From positions 59,968 through 123,967 of the forward strand of contig CACKFY010000001.1 in NCBI GenBank assembly GCA_902599495.1: a stretch of DNA of 64,000 nt, read 5' to 3'. Origin of the DNA: an uncultured Pelagibacteraceae bacterium (GTDB lineage: Bacteria > Pseudomonadota > Alphaproteobacteria > Pelagibacterales > Pelagibacteraceae). The notes under the pieces were generated by a model, which worked only from the letters and a program-made list of their open reading frames with translations, was not told the DNA's origin and made no database searches. This document shows, piece by piece, positions 47,502 through 57,058 of the stretch. The stretch's first letter is position 1. Every line of letters begins with the position of its first letter. Both the position numbers and the translations under genes were made by a program.

Positions 47502-48655
47502 TTAAAAAACTCAAGTAAAAAATTATAATAAATCTTTTTTAAATTACTTAGATCTTTCAAAGAAACACACTCATCTACTTTATGCATAGTTTTGTTAACC
47601 AATCCAAATTCAAGACATGGAGCAATTTTTTTTATAAATCGCGCATCCGAAGTACCTCCAGTGGTAGAAAAAACAGGATTAACTTTAGTGATTTTCTTAA
47701 TAATTTTTCTTGCTAAAAAAATGTTTTTTCCCGGCTTTGTTAAAAAAGAATTCCCACTTTCTAAATAATTAACTTTGTAATTACATTTGTTTTTTTTAGA
47801 AATCTTTTTTAGAGTTGAATTAATTTTTCTTTTTAGTTTTGATGCTGTCTGAAGATTATTATATCTGATATTAAACTGTGTTTTGGCAGATGGTGGAATT
47901 ACATTATGTGCTTTATTATCTACATAAAGACTTGTGAATTCTAAATTTGAAGGTTGAAAATTTTTGTTCCCTTTATCTAATTTTTTCTTTTTTAGCTCTG
48001 AACAAATTTTTACTAAAGTATTAATAGGGTTATTAGATAGATGTGGATATGCAATATGACCTTGAGTTCCAAATATTTCTAACTCAGCTGTAAGACTGCC
48101 TCTACGTCCAATTTTAATCATTTCACCCAATTTTTTTGGATTTGTTGGTTCTCCAACTATACAAAAATTTATTTTCTCTTTTTTCTTTTTTAAATAATCA
48201 ACAACTTTTTTAGTTCCATTAGTAGCATACCCCTCTTCATCTCCAGTGATGAGGAAACTTATTGAACCATTGAAATTTTTGTTTTCTTTTATAAATTTAC
48301 TAACAGCAGAAACAAAACAAGCAATTGAACTTTTCATATCATTTGCTCCTCTACCAATCAAATAACCTTTTTTAACTTGAGGTTTAAATGGATTCACTGT
48401 CCAATCACTGTAATTTCCTGGAGGAACAACATCTGTATGTCCCGCATAACATAGATTAGGTTGTTTTTTACCTAATCTTGCGTAAAGATTTTTTATCGGT
48501 TTACCTTTTCCTTTTTTAAACTCCAGAATTTTACAATCAAAACCTAATGACTTTAACTTTTTACTAAGAAATTTTATTGCACCTGCATCAACAGGAGTAA
48601 TGCTTGGAAATTTAATTAAATCTTTTGATAGAGTTAATTCGTTAATTAATTGCAT
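47498..48655 (-). CDS. dapE: Succinyl-diaminopimelate desuccinylase
   Basis: Zinc-dependent M20 peptidase-family enzyme that releases LL-diaminopimelate for lysine and murein. In 385 aa: CYAGHTDVVPPGNYSDWTVNPF with the first metal His and Asp, GRGANDMKSSIACF with the bridging Asp, TGDEEGYATNG with the catalytic Glu and metal Glu, and SGGTSDARF-like TGGTSDARF near the C-terminus. Start overlaps the dapD stop by one base. The final metal His is expected in LVNKTMHKVDE. Confidence 0.95.
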   Translation of the reverse strand: MQLINELTLSKDLIKFPSITPVDAGAIKFLSKKLKSLGFDCKILEFKKGKGKPIKNLYARLGKKQPNLCYAGHTDVVPPGNYSDWTVNPFKPQVKKGYLIGRGANDMKSSIACFVSAVSKFIKENKNFNGSISFLITGDEEGYATNGTKKVVDYLKKKKEKINFCIVGEPTNPKKLGEMIKIGRRGSLTAELEIFGTQGHIAYPHLSNNPINTLVKICSELKKKKLDKGNKNFQPSNLEFTSLYVDNKAHNVIPPSAKTQFNIRYNNLQTASKLKRKINSTLKKISKKNKCNYKVNYLESGNSFLTKPGKNIFLARKIIKKITKVNPVFSTTGGTSDARFIKKIAPCLEFGLVNKTMHKVDECVSLKDLSNLKKIYYNFLLEFFK

Positions 48656-49482
48656 TAGTCTCTTAATAAATCATTAATTGAAGTTTTGCTTCTTGTTTTT
48701 TCATCCACTTTTTTGACGATAACTGCACAATATAAACTTGGCCCGTCAGAATTTTTTTTATTTGGTAAACTTCCTGGTACCACTACTGAGTATGCTGGAA
48801 CTGTTCCATAAGTTATTTCACCAGTGTTCCTGTCTATAATTTTGGTTGACGCACCTATATAAACACCCATTGAAATGACCGCTCCTTTTTCAACAAGGAC
48901 TCCTTCAGCTATTTCTGATCTAGCACCTATAAAGCAATTATCCTCAATGATAACCGGGCCTGCTTGTAAAGGCTCTAAAACTCCACCGATCCCAGCACCG
49001 CCTGAAACGTGGCAGTTTTTTCCTATTTGCGCACATGAACCAACAGATGCCCAAGTATCTATCATTGTTCCCTCGTCAACATATGCACCTAAGTTTACAA
49101 AACATGGCATTAGAACTACATTTTTTGCAATGTAAGAACCTCTTCTTACAACTCCGTTTGGAACGTGTCGATAACCAGCTTTTTTCCAATCAGCTTCATT
49201 CCAACTAACTGATTTGCCTGGAACTTTATCATACCAAGTTGTGTAAGGACCTTTAGACATTGTCATTTTATTTGTTCTGAAACTTAGTAAAATTGCCTTT
49301 TTAACCCATTGATTGACAGACCATTTACCATTTTTCTTTTCTGCTACTCTTATCGATCCTTTATCAGTCAAATTAATTGTTTCACTTATAGCATCTAAAA
49401 TCTTCTTATCAGAAGAGTCGGATATATTTTGTTTATCCTCAAATGCATTATTAATTATCTTTTCTAATTCATTTACTTTCAT
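48655..49482 (-). CDS. dapD: Tetrahydrodipicolinate N-succinyltransferase
   Basis: Succinylates tetrahydrodipicolinate in the DAP pathway. The 275-aa protein has an N-terminal helical domain and a left-handed beta-helix of hexapeptide repeats (about 105-235, e.g. [20 protein letters not shown]), a hallmark of this trimeric enzyme. TAATG coupling to dapE and a 14-bp overlap with the upstream HAD gene. Confidence 0.95.
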   Translation of the reverse strand: MKVNELEKIINNAFEDKQNISDSSDKKILDAISETINLTDKGSIRVAEKKNGKWSVNQWVKKAILLSFRTNKMTMSKGPYTTWYDKVPGKSVSWNEADWKKAGYRHVPNGVVRRGSYIAKNVVLMPCFVNLGAYVDEGTMIDTWASVGSCAQIGKNCHVSGGAGIGGVLEPLQAGPVIIEDNCFIGARSEIAEGVLVEKGAVISMGVYIGASTKIIDRNTGEITYGTVPAYSVVVPGSLPNKKNSDGPSLYCAVIVKKVDEKTRSKTSINDLLRD

Positions 49483-50134
49483 TTATCTCCTTTAAAAATT
49501 TTGACAATTTATCTGTTTTATAGTTAATAAAACTCGAGTTTGAAAACTCAGCAGCCCAAGGCTCGTCATTTATTATCCATACTGTTTTCATTCCTAATTC
49601 GTGAGCGGGTTTTAAATTTCGCGCAATATCTTCAATAAATATACTATATTGTGGCTCAATTTTGTATTTTTCTATAATTTTTTTGTAAGTTTCAATAGAT
49701 GGCTTGGGTATAAAGTCCGCACTAACGATGTCGAAAATATCATTGAAATGCCTTTCAATTCCAAGTCTTTTTGTTACATTTTTAGCATGTGCTAGTGACC
49801 CGTTAGTAAATATAATCTTTTTGCCCTCAATTTTTTCAATTTGCTCATCTAGCTGTCTGTCCACTTTTAAAAAGCTTAGATCTATATCATGAACAAATTC
49901 TAGAAATTCATTTGCATCAATTTTATGATTTTTAATCATACCATTTAGCGTTGTGTTATATTCTACAAAATAATTTTTTTGAATTTTTCTTGCTTCCTCT
50001 CTGCTGATTTTTAATTTAGAAGAAATATAGTGGGTCATTTTTTTATCAACTTGTTCAAAAACTTTAGTAGCTCCTGAATACAAAGTATTATCTAAATCAA
50101 AAAGCCAAAATTTTATATTCTTCAATTCTTTCAT
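49469..50134 (-). CDS. HAD-family pyrimidine 5'-nucleotidase-like phosphatase
   Basis: A 221-aa HAD hydrolase with motif [14 protein letters not shown] (nucleophile Asp near residue 15), motif II IFTNGS, a motif III Lys in KPSIETYKK and motif [10 protein letters not shown]. The NTLY motif is typical of the SDT1/pyrimidine 5'-nucleotidase group. The substrate could be UMP/CMP or another small phosphate ester. It sits between argB and dapD with small overlaps on both sides. Confidence 0.8.
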   Translation of the reverse strand: MKELKNIKFWLFDLDNTLYSGATKVFEQVDKKMTHYISSKLKISREEARKIQKNYFVEYNTTLNGMIKNHKIDANEFLEFVHDIDLSFLKVDRQLDEQIEKIEGKKIIFTNGSLAHAKNVTKRLGIERHFNDIFDIVSADFIPKPSIETYKKIIEKYKIEPQYSIFIEDIARNLKPAHELGMKTVWIINDEPWAAEFSNSSFINYKTDKLSKFLKEINESK

Positions 50135-51000
50135 TTTCTTATTAGAGTTCCTGAACCTTTATCCGAAAATATTTCATCTAATATCGAGTGAGGTTTTCTT
50201 CCATCAAGTATAACAACACCCTTAACTCCATTTTCCACTGCGTCTATACAATTTTTTATTTTAGGAATCATTCCACCTTGTACTATTTTTAATTTAACTA
50301 GATTTTCTATGTCAAAAGGTTTTATTTCTGAGATTAACGTTTTCCTATCGTCATAAACACCCTCCACATTTGTCATAAGCAAAAGTCTTCTTGACTTAAG
50401 TTTTTTTGCTATGGCGCTAGCTGCAGTATCACCATTAATGTTGTAAGTATTTTTATTTTTATCAACTCCTAAGGGGGCTATTACAGGTATCTGTTTTTTA
50501 TTAATTGTGTCTTTAAGAAACTCAATATTTATTTCATCAGGTATTCCAACAAATCCAAGTTCTTCGTTATCTGGCACAACATTAATTATATTATTTAGCT
50601 TTGATGTAACGGACACAGCTTGAGAACCTTTCTTTTTCAAAGAATTTACAATATCTATATTAAAATCAATTAACACATCTTCAACTATAGAAATTACTTT
50701 TTCATCAGTAACTCTTAACCCATTAATAAATTTTGTTTGAATATTTTCTTCCTTTAGCTTTCTTTCAATTCTTGGCCCACCTCCATGCACAACAACAATT
50801 GAAAGTCCTAATTTGTTTAATACACTTATATCTTCAATAAAATTATTAAAAATATTTCTGTCAATTAAAACATTTCCACCATATTTTATTACTATTAATT
50901 CTTTTTTATATTTATTAATATATTTTTGTACATTATTAATATCTGGAGCATTCTGAGGCCAAAACTTTTTAATTTCTTCTAAATTTTTTTCCTCAGACAT
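50131..51000 (-). CDS. argB: N-acetylglutamate kinase
   Basis: Second step of arginine synthesis. The 289-aa amino-acid kinase fold has VIKYGGNVLID near residue 38, VVHGGGPRIERKL for phosphate binding, NINGDTAASAIA and LLMTNVEGVYDD, and the C-terminal VQGGMIPKI. Length with an N-terminal helix suggests the arginine-sensitive hexameric form. It lies directly downstream of yidC; the GTPase gene engB, often between these genes, is absent here. Confidence 0.94.
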   Translation of the reverse strand: MSEEKNLEEIKKFWPQNAPDINNVQKYINKYKKELIVIKYGGNVLIDRNIFNNFIEDISVLNKLGLSIVVVHGGGPRIERKLKEENIQTKFINGLRVTDEKVISIVEDVLIDFNIDIVNSLKKKGSQAVSVTSKLNNIINVVPDNEELGFVGIPDEINIEFLKDTINKKQIPVIAPLGVDKNKNTYNINGDTAASAIAKKLKSRRLLLMTNVEGVYDDRKTLISEIKPFDIENLVKLKIVQGGMIPKIKNCIDAVENGVKGVVILDGRKPHSILDEIFSDKGSGTLIRK

Positions 51001-52692
51001 TTAATTAGTTTTAACTTTTGTTTTTCTCATAATAACCCACTGCTGAGCTATCGTAAGAATATTATTTATCGTCCAATAAACAACCAATCCAGAGGGGAAG
51101 GGTGCTAAAATTATTGTTAAAAATAAAGGAAAGAACGCAAAGATTTTAGCTTGTATCGGATCAGCTGGCGCAGGATTTAACTTTTGTTGCACGTACATGG
51201 AGAGCCCCATTAATATTGGCCATATACCGATTATTAAAAATCCTGGAGGATCCCAAGGTATTAATCCAAATAAATTAAAAATTGTTGTTGGATCTTTAGC
51301 AGATAAATCTTGAATCCACCCAAAGAAAGGCTGATGTCTCATCTCTAATGATATAAATAACATTTTATATATAGCGAAGAAAAAAGGTATTTGAATTAAA
51401 ATTGGCAAACATCCAGAAGCTGGATTAATTTTTTCTTTTCTATATAAAGCCATCATTTCTTGCTGCAATTTGACTTTATCTTCTTTGTGAAGCTCCTTAA
51501 GCCTTGTCATTTCTGGTTGAACAGCTTTCATTTTAGCCATTGATCTAAATGAGTAATTAGCAAGCGGAAAGAATATAATTCTGATAGCTAGAGTTATGAG
51601 AACAATAGCTATTCCAAAATTTCCAGAAAATTTAAATAAATAGTCAATTACAAAAAATAAAGGTTTAGTGAAAAAATAAAACCATCCCCAGTCAATAGTT
51701 AAGTCAAATTTTTCAATATTTTCACTTTTCGCATAACCATCTACTGTTTCAACTTCTTTTGCAGCAACAAATAATCTTACTTCGTTATCTGACGTGCTAT
51801 TTGGATTAATCGTTACTGGAGAATTTAATATATAATTTGCTCTGTAATTATCTTTGTAAAGAAATGTGGATTTAAAATTTTTATCTTTCGGCGGAACTAT
51901 TGCAGTTACCCAATATTTATCAGTAATACCCAGCCAACCGTTATCAGAATTTCTTACAATTTTTTTTTCTTTTATGTCGTCATAATCGTCTTCTTTTAAT
52001 TCACCATCAAATACTCCGATAAAACCTTCATGCAAAATGTAGAAACCCATTACATCGTCAGGTTTTTTGTTTCTAGTTATTTGAGAATACGGATAAAGAT
52101 TTATTTTCGAAGAGGTATTATTTCTAACTTCTTGTTTTATCTTAAATAAATACTTATCGTCTAATTTTATAGTTTTCTTAAAAATTAAGCCTTTACCGTT
52201 ATCCCATTCTAGCACAACATCATTTTTTTCATTTAAAACTCTATTTCCTTTTACTTGCCATAAAGAGTCTACTTTAGGAACTTCTACTTCATTGCCAACA
52301 CTTGCCCATCCGGACTCAATATAATATCCGTCTCCTATTTCTTTTGGATTCAAGAGAACTACTTTTTCGTTAGATTTCAGATCTTTCTTATAATTTTTAA
52401 ATGAAAGGTCATCAAAAATTCCACCTTTTAATGAAATAGATCCTTTGACTTTTTCATTTTCAACGATAATTCTGTCCACTTCGGTTAATGCATCTTTTCT
52501 GGATATTTTTTTTATAATTTTTTCTTGGTTTATATTTGGAGTAATATCATTTCGAGGCTCTTTTTGGTTAGTTTGAACTTTATCTAATGTTTGATTTTCT
52601 TTTACTTGTCTTGGAGTTTCGAAAAAAGCACCCCAAAAAAGAAGTACCGCCATCGATAATGCGATTGCTACAAAAACATTCTTATTATCCAT
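51001..52692 (-). CDS. yidC: Membrane protein insertase YidC
   Basis: Inserts and folds inner-membrane proteins with or without SecYEG. The 563-aa protein has an N-terminal signal-anchor (VAIALSMAVLLFWGAFF), a large periplasmic beta-domain (about 60-350), and the conserved C-terminal core of five helices with FFPLANYSFRSMAKMK and the hydrophilic groove Arg, PILIQIPFFFAIYKML, and the LVVYWTINN region near the end. Overlaps yidD by 8 bp. Confidence 0.96.
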   Translation of the reverse strand: MDNKNVFVAIALSMAVLLFWGAFFETPRQVKENQTLDKVQTNQKEPRNDITPNINQEKIIKKISRKDALTEVDRIIVENEKVKGSISLKGGIFDDLSFKNYKKDLKSNEKVVLLNPKEIGDGYYIESGWASVGNEVEVPKVDSLWQVKGNRVLNEKNDVVLEWDNGKGLIFKKTIKLDDKYLFKIKQEVRNNTSSKINLYPYSQITRNKKPDDVMGFYILHEGFIGVFDGELKEDDYDDIKEKKIVRNSDNGWLGITDKYWVTAIVPPKDKNFKSTFLYKDNYRANYILNSPVTINPNSTSDNEVRLFVAAKEVETVDGYAKSENIEKFDLTIDWGWFYFFTKPLFFVIDYLFKFSGNFGIAIVLITLAIRIIFFPLANYSFRSMAKMKAVQPEMTRLKELHKEDKVKLQQEMMALYRKEKINPASGCLPILIQIPFFFAIYKMLFISLEMRHQPFFGWIQDLSAKDPTTIFNLFGLIPWDPPGFLIIGIWPILMGLSMYVQQKLNPAPADPIQAKIFAFFPLFLTIILAPFPSGLVVYWTINNILTIAQQWVIMRKTKVKTN

Positions 52693-52942
52693 TTTTAGTA
52701 TTCCTTTTTTTTGGTGCCAAATCTAGACCAGAGCTTCCACCTAAAATCTTAATAGGATGACATTTAATTATTCTTTTTAAACCAAAGTTAATACCTTTAA
52801 AAAAACCAAACTCATTTAAACATTCAATGAAATAATCTGAACATGTTGGCAAAAATCTGCACTTATTTCCTAAAAGCGGAGAAAATAAATACTTATATAT
52901 TTTTATTAAAAAAATAGTAGCTTTAGTAAAGATATTAATCAT
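52685..52942 (-). CDS. yidD: Membrane protein insertion efficiency factor YidD
   Basis: An 85-aa small protein with an N-terminal amphipathic membrane helix and the family core CRFLPTCSDYFIECLNEFG (three conserved Cys) and IIKCHP. YidD improves YidC-dependent insertion. It lies between rnpA and yidC, as in most bacteria. Confidence 0.94.
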   Translation of the reverse strand: MINIFTKATIFLIKIYKYLFSPLLGNKCRFLPTCSDYFIECLNEFGFFKGINFGLKRIIKCHPIKILGGSSGLDLAPKKRNTKNG

Positions 52943-53287
52943 TTAATTTAATTTTTTAAAACTTCTCTGCATTTCTAAAAATATTTTGTCGTACTTCTCC
53001 GTATAGGATTTTGTCTTACAAATTATTATATAAGTATAATTAGTATTAATTGCACCTTTTATTTTTAAAATTTTTCCCGTTATTGCTTTCAATTTCCGTC
53101 TTATTCTATTTCTTTTAACAGCGTTACCTATTTTTTTCTTAGTTATAAAACTAATTAGTAGTGTATTCTTTTTTGACTTTAAAAAATTTTTAGTTGCAAA
53201 AATTGAATAAAAATTAGTATGAATTTTTTTGCCATTTAGAACTTGCTTGAAATGATCACTTTTTTTTAAACTTTCAAGCTTTATCAT
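52943..53287 (-). CDS. rnpA: Ribonuclease P protein component
   Basis: The protein subunit of RNase P, which matures tRNA 5' ends. The RNR box is RRIRRKLKAI-like KRNRIRRKLK, preceded by KKIGNAVKRN. The frame is open back to 53377, but its first 30 residues merely read the rpmH gene in another frame. ATG 53287 (MIKLESLKKSDHF, 114 aa) gives the normal N-terminus and starts one base after the rpmH stop, so this start is chosen. Confidence 0.92.
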   Translation of the reverse strand: MIKLESLKKSDHFKQVLNGKKIHTNFYSIFATKNFLKSKKNTLLISFITKKKIGNAVKRNRIRRKLKAITGKILKIKGAINTNYTYIIICKTKSYTEKYDKIFLEMQRSFKKLN

Positions 53288-53288
53288 T

Positions 53289-53423
53289 TTAAGTTGATAT
53301 AGTTTTTCTTCCTTTTGCTCGTCTTCTAGCAATAAGCTTCCTTCCACCTTTGGTAGCCATTCTAGATCTAAATCCATGTCGTCTTTTTCTTACTAATTTA
53401 CTTGGTTGGTATGTTCTTTTCAT
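53289..53423 (-). CDS. rpmH: Ribosomal protein L34
   Basis: A 44-aa 50S protein read on the minus strand from ATG 53423 to TAA 53289: it begins [18 protein letters not shown] and ends [12 protein letters not shown], the full L34 pattern. It is the first gene of the rpmH-rnpA-yidD-yidC series, divergent from the TVP38 gene with a 57-bp gap holding the promoters. Confidence 0.97.
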   Translation of the reverse strand: MKRTYQPSKLVRKRRHGFRSRMATKGGRKLIARRRAKGRKTIST

Positions 53424-53480
53424 AAAATAATTTTAGTTATATATTTAATAATATCACTGTTGTACAGTTAAAATTATCTA

Positions 53481-54197
53481 ATGACTAAAAATGTTAAAAT
53501 TGCAGTAGGTCTTATATATATTCTTTGTCTGGGTCTAATATTGTACGGATTTTTTATTTTTGTAGATGTAACTCAGTTAAACGACTACAGCTATATTAGG
53601 GATAAAACACAATTTTTATTTAAAATTAAAGACCAGAATCCGTTTTGGTTTTTGTTATTATTTTTTTTATTTACAATAATTTGGATTTTACTCTTAGGGT
53701 TTGCGACACCAATATCTATAATTGCAGGATTTTTATTCGGGAAATTTTATGGAACTTTAATTTCAGTTTTTGGGTTTACGTTAGGATGTACACTTCTTTA
53801 TATTCTAGCAAATCAATACTTTAAAGAGCTTATATTGGAAAAACTTTCAAACAGAATATCAAAATTCAAAGATGTGTTTAATAAAAATGAATTTTTATAT
53901 TTTATGATTTTCAGGTTTGCCGGAGGGGGCGGCACACCTTTTGCTATACAAAATTTATTACCAGTACTTTTTGATATGAAAGTTAAAAATTATTTTTTCT
54001 CAACTCTAATAGGTCTTTTCCCTATGGTTTTTATTTTAAGTGCAATTGGATCAGGAATTGAAAAAATTATTGAAAAAAATACTGATCCAAGTTTATTAAC
54101 AATGATTCAAAACAAAGAAATTCTTTTTCCTTTAATTGGTTTTTTTGTAATTTTAATCATTTCGTTTTTATTAAGAAAAATTTACTTTAAAAAATGA
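53481..54197 (+). CDS. TVP38/TMEM64 (DedA-like/SNARE-associated) membrane protein
   Basis: A 238-aa polytopic membrane protein of the VTT domain family: FATPISIIAGFLFGKFYGTLISVFG, FRFAGGGGTPFAIQNLLPVLFDM and LIGLFPMVFILSAIGSG are the typical reentrant-loop segments. Related DedA proteins flip polyprenyl phosphate or act in proton-driven transport; for the TVP38 branch the function is not settled. It overlaps the thioredoxin-domain gene by 4 bp. Confidence 0.82.
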   Translation: MTKNVKIAVGLIYILCLGLILYGFFIFVDVTQLNDYSYIRDKTQFLFKIKDQNPFWFLLLFFLFTIIWILLLGFATPISIIAGFLFGKFYGTLISVFGFTLGCTLLYILANQYFKELILEKLSNRISKFKDVFNKNEFLYFMIFRFAGGGGTPFAIQNLLPVLFDMKVKNYFFSTLIGLFPMVFILSAIGSGIEKIIEKNTDPSLLTMIQNKEILFPLIGFFVILIISFLLRKIYFKK

Positions 54198-55912
54198 AAA
54201 ATATTTTATCTAATGATCCCAGTCCGTATTTACAACAACATAAAAATAATCCAGTTCATTGGCAAACTTGGAGTAGGGAGTCTCTAAATCAAGCTAAGAC
54301 TGAAAAAAAACCGATTTTATTGAGTATTGGTTATGCTAGTTGTCATTGGTGTCATGTGATGGCCCATGAAAGTTTTGAGGACCAAACAACTGCAGATTTG
54401 ATGAATAAATATTTTGTAAATATTAAAGTAGATAGAGAAGAAAGACCTGATATAGATTTTATTTTCCAAAGCTCCTTTCAATTATTTAATCAAAGTGGAG
54501 GAGGTTGGCCGTTAACAATGTTTTTAGATGAAAATGGAGTTCCTTTTATGGGTGGAACTTATTTTCCTAAGCATGAGCGTCATGGGCTACCAGCTTTTAA
54601 AACAGTATTACAAAGAGTATTTGATGTTTACTCTCAGCAAAGAAATAAAATAATTGAGCAAAAAAAATTAATTATTGAAAATTTAAATTTAAAAAAAACA
54701 AGTGTAATTGGTCAAGAGATTGAACCTATACTTGAAAACATTATTAATAATTTAGATAAAAATAATGGAGGATTTAAAGGCGCACCTAAGTTTCCCACTT
54801 TTTATGTTTTTGACACTTTAATTTATTTTTATAACAAAACTAAAAAAATAGAATATCTTAAACCGGTTGAATTACTTTTAAAGAAAATATGCTCTAAGGG
54901 TATATATGACCATGTAGAGGGAGGAATTTCAAGATATGCTACTGATGAAAATTGGCTGATCCCTCATTTTGAAAAAATGCTTTATGATAACGTACAATTT
55001 ATTTCTTTAATGGCTAAATATTTTAAAATAAGTTCTGACAAATATTTTGAGAGAAAAATAAAACAATCTTACCATTTTTTAATGAATAACTTTATTTCAA
55101 AAGATTCAGGTTTACTAGGATCAGCCTTCGATGCAGATAGCGATGGAATCGAGGGAAAATACTATGTTTATAAATATGATGAAATCAAAGATATTAAAGA
55201 TATTAATAAATTTTTTGATGTGAAACCACAAGGAAACTGGGAAGGACAAATTATCTTAGAGGAGGTAAAAGAGCCAAATAAGAAAGTAATTGAAGATTTA
55301 TTAAAAATAAGACAAAAAAGAAGAAAACCATTCTTCGACAACAAAACACAATTAGACCATAACTGTATTTGGATAAGTTCCTTAATAACTTTGCATTCTG
55401 TTTTCCCTCAAGAAAACTATCTTACAGTTGCAGAAAATTTTTTTGAAATAATTGAAAAAAAATATTTAAAAAATAAAGTTTTTCATAGCTATTCACAAGA
55501 TTTGGCATTTATAGATGATTATGCCTTTTTAATACAATGTTTACTTGATCTCTCAGATTCTACAATGAACTCAAAATATAGAATTCTTGCAAAAAAGTAT
55601 TGTGACGAAGTTATTGATAAATTTTATGTTTCTGAAAAGAAAATATTTCAAAAAAATGATAACTCAAATAATGATATATTTATTAAACCCATAGATATAA
55701 GCGATAATACAACTGCTAATGCGAATTCAATAATGCTTATAAATTTTATAAGATTAGGTTTTGTCAGAGAGGCTAAAGAATTATCTGAAAGTTTATATGG
55801 TTATCTTAACATTTATAAAAATTATATGACATCTTCATTAAAAGCGTTAGATTTTTATAAACAAGTAAATATTGGAAAAAAGTGTGGTCCAGATGGATGC
55901 GAAATTAATTAA
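54194..55912 (+). CDS. Thioredoxin-domain protein of the YyaL/spermatogenesis-associated 20 family
   Basis: A 572-aa protein with an N-terminal thioredoxin-like domain (DUF255, about 1-165) carrying SCHWCHVM with Cys50 and Cys53, DREERPDID and GGWPLTMFL, followed by an (alpha/alpha)6-barrel like that of N-acylglucosamine 2-epimerase. The C-terminal KKCGPDGC adds another Cys pair. The family is widespread, its activity unknown; a redox-linked role is inferred. It is shorter than the usual 650-700 aa but both domains are recognisable. Confidence 0.85.
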   Translation: MKNILSNDPSPYLQQHKNNPVHWQTWSRESLNQAKTEKKPILLSIGYASCHWCHVMAHESFEDQTTADLMNKYFVNIKVDREERPDIDFIFQSSFQLFNQSGGGWPLTMFLDENGVPFMGGTYFPKHERHGLPAFKTVLQRVFDVYSQQRNKIIEQKKLIIENLNLKKTSVIGQEIEPILENIINNLDKNNGGFKGAPKFPTFYVFDTLIYFYNKTKKIEYLKPVELLLKKICSKGIYDHVEGGISRYATDENWLIPHFEKMLYDNVQFISLMAKYFKISSDKYFERKIKQSYHFLMNNFISKDSGLLGSAFDADSDGIEGKYYVYKYDEIKDIKDINKFFDVKPQGNWEGQIILEEVKEPNKKVIEDLLKIRQKRRKPFFDNKTQLDHNCIWISSLITLHSVFPQENYLTVAENFFEIIEKKYLKNKVFHSYSQDLAFIDDYAFLIQCLLDLSDSTMNSKYRILAKKYCDEVIDKFYVSEKKIFQKNDNSNNDIFIKPIDISDNTTANANSIMLINFIRLGFVREAKELSESLYGYLNIYKNYMTSSLKALDFYKQVNIGKKCGPDGCEIN

Positions 55913-56057
55913 AAATTTTTTTAGTTGGACTATATGGTTAATTTTATTAATTCTTTGGAATTATATTTACCCTGAAGCAAGTCCTTTAGAAGATGTTCTA
56001 GTAGGAATTGCTCTGGCTATGTTATTAAGAGTTTTACAAAGAGGTTTATTAAATTAA
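55893..56057 (+). CDS. Small membrane protein, 54 aa
   Basis: ATG 55893 (MDAKLIKNFFSW) is preferred to an upstream in-frame start at 55872, deeper in the thioredoxin-domain gene. Two hydrophobic segments (WTIWLILLILWNYIYP and LVGIALAMLLRVL) suggest a two-helix inner-membrane protein. The start overlaps the preceding stop by 20 bp, suggesting coupling. No family recognised. Confidence 0.5.
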   Translation: MDAKLIKNFFSWTIWLILLILWNYIYPEASPLEDVLVGIALAMLLRVLQRGLLN

Positions 56058-56194
56058 ATTTAAAAAAAATTGACACTCTAAGCATGAATCTAACGTATTT
56101 CTCTGGTTATTCAGAAAACTTAATTAATTGCGATATTAAGAGGGTTGCATAAATTCAAACCAAGAAGTAAAAGTATAAGTATGCAGGAGCAGTT

Positions 56195-56389
56195 ATGGGA
56201 ATTCATTATGATTATAAATCTACACGTGGTGAAAAAGCTTTGAAAAAAGAGGCAAAAAAAAAAGCACGTTTAGAGCAAAGAAGGGCTAAAAAACTTAAAG
56301 ATAATCCAATATCAAAAAAAGATGAAAAAATGCATGATATTGATAAACCAATTACTTTGGACGATTTAACTAATCCTGATAAATCCTAG
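56195..56389 (+). CDS. Lys/Arg-rich small protein, 64 aa
   Basis: ATG 56195 is preceded by GGAG with a five-base spacer, a good ribosome-binding site. The product starts MGIHYDYKSTRGEKAL, continues with a highly basic helix (KKEAKKKARLEQRRAKKLK) and ends in an acidic tail (ITLDDLTNPDKS). The charge division suggests RNA or ribosome binding for the helix, an inference only. It is followed seven bases later by another basic small frame. A 137-bp gap lies upstream; it holds TTGACA at 56070 but no clear -10 box. Confidence 0.6.
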   Translation: MGIHYDYKSTRGEKALKKEAKKKARLEQRRAKKLKDNPISKKDEKMHDIDKPITLDDLTNPDKS

Positions 56390-56396
56390 CTTTTCT

Positions 56397-56501
56397 ATGA
56401 AATCAGAAATTAGAAAAGAAAAAAAAGATAAAATTCGAGGTGAGTCTTTAAAGAAAAATTTAAAAAAAAGAAAAAAGAAAAATAAATTTTCTAACAAATG
56501 A
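56397..56501 (+). CDS. Very basic small protein, 34 aa, coupled to dcd
   Basis: ATG 56397 to TGA 56499-56501, sharing ATGA with the dcd start. More than half of the residues are Lys or Arg. The pattern [14 protein letters not shown] resembles the short alphaproteobacterial protein (ALRxNLKRRKAQxR type) often found near murA; the match is from memory. Coupling to dcd and position just upstream of dcd-murA support it as real. Function unknown. Confidence 0.5.
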   Translation: MKSEIRKEKKDKIRGESLKKNLKKRKKKNKFSNK

Positions 56502-57052
56502 CTGTTCTTTCAGATAGGTGGATAAAAAAAATGTCTAAAACAAAAGGTATGATTAAACCTTTCGTTGATAAACAAAAAAGAAAAGGAAAAGTGTCTTTTG
56601 GTTTATCTTCATATGGTTATGATGCTAGAGTTTCAAATGAATTTAAAATTTTTACCAATGTAAATTCTGGAGTGGTGGATCCAAAGATTTTTAAAAAAGA
56701 CAGTTTCGTTACAAAAAAATCAAAAGAGTGTATTATTCCTCCAAATTCTTTCGCGTTAGCTAGAACCGTAGAGTATTTTAAAATTCCTAAAAATGTACTA
56801 GTAATTTGTTTAGGCAAATCTACTTATGCAAGATGTGGAATTATTGTAAATGTTACTCCTTTAGAACCTGGATGGGAAGGTCACGTAACTTTAGAATTTT
56901 CAAACACAACACCATTACCTGCAAAAATTTACGCAAATGAAGGAGTAGCACAATTCGTTTTTATAAAAGGGAACGAAACTCCAAGTGTTACCTATGATAA
57001 AAGAAAAGGCAAATATATGAAACAAAAAGGTGTAACACTGCCAAAGATTTAA
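56498..57052 (+). CDS. dcd: dCTP deaminase
   Basis: Deaminates dCTP to dUTP on the route to dTTP. The 184-aa enzyme has [12 protein letters not shown] near residue 37, [12 protein letters not shown] and [18 protein letters not shown] with the catalytic Glu in EGHVTLE, which places it with E. coli Dcd rather than the bifunctional archaeal form (not certain). It starts inside the previous small gene (ATGA) and lies six bases upstream of murA. Confidence 0.93.
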   Translation: MTVLSDRWIKKMSKTKGMIKPFVDKQKRKGKVSFGLSSYGYDARVSNEFKIFTNVNSGVVDPKIFKKDSFVTKKSKECIIPPNSFALARTVEYFKIPKNVLVICLGKSTYARCGIIVNVTPLEPGWEGHVTLEFSNTTPLPAKIYANEGVAQFVFIKGNETPSVTYDKRKGKYMKQKGVTLPKI

Positions 57053-57058
57053 TTTCTA

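Noticed and set aside
53288..53377. Upstream extension of rnpA
   Set aside because: These codons read rpmH out of frame, and RnpA proteins begin at the 53287 Met; kept only as a low-interest finding.
53456..53468. Inverted repeat ACTGT-TGT-ACAGT between rpmH and the TVP38 gene
   Set aside because: Five-base arms are easily met by chance and it lies 12 bases from the start codon; no other support.
56070..56098. TTGACA with possible -10 upstream of the 64-aa gene
   Set aside because: The -35 is perfect but the hexamers at 15-17 bases (TAACGT, ACGTAT) match the -10 consensus poorly.
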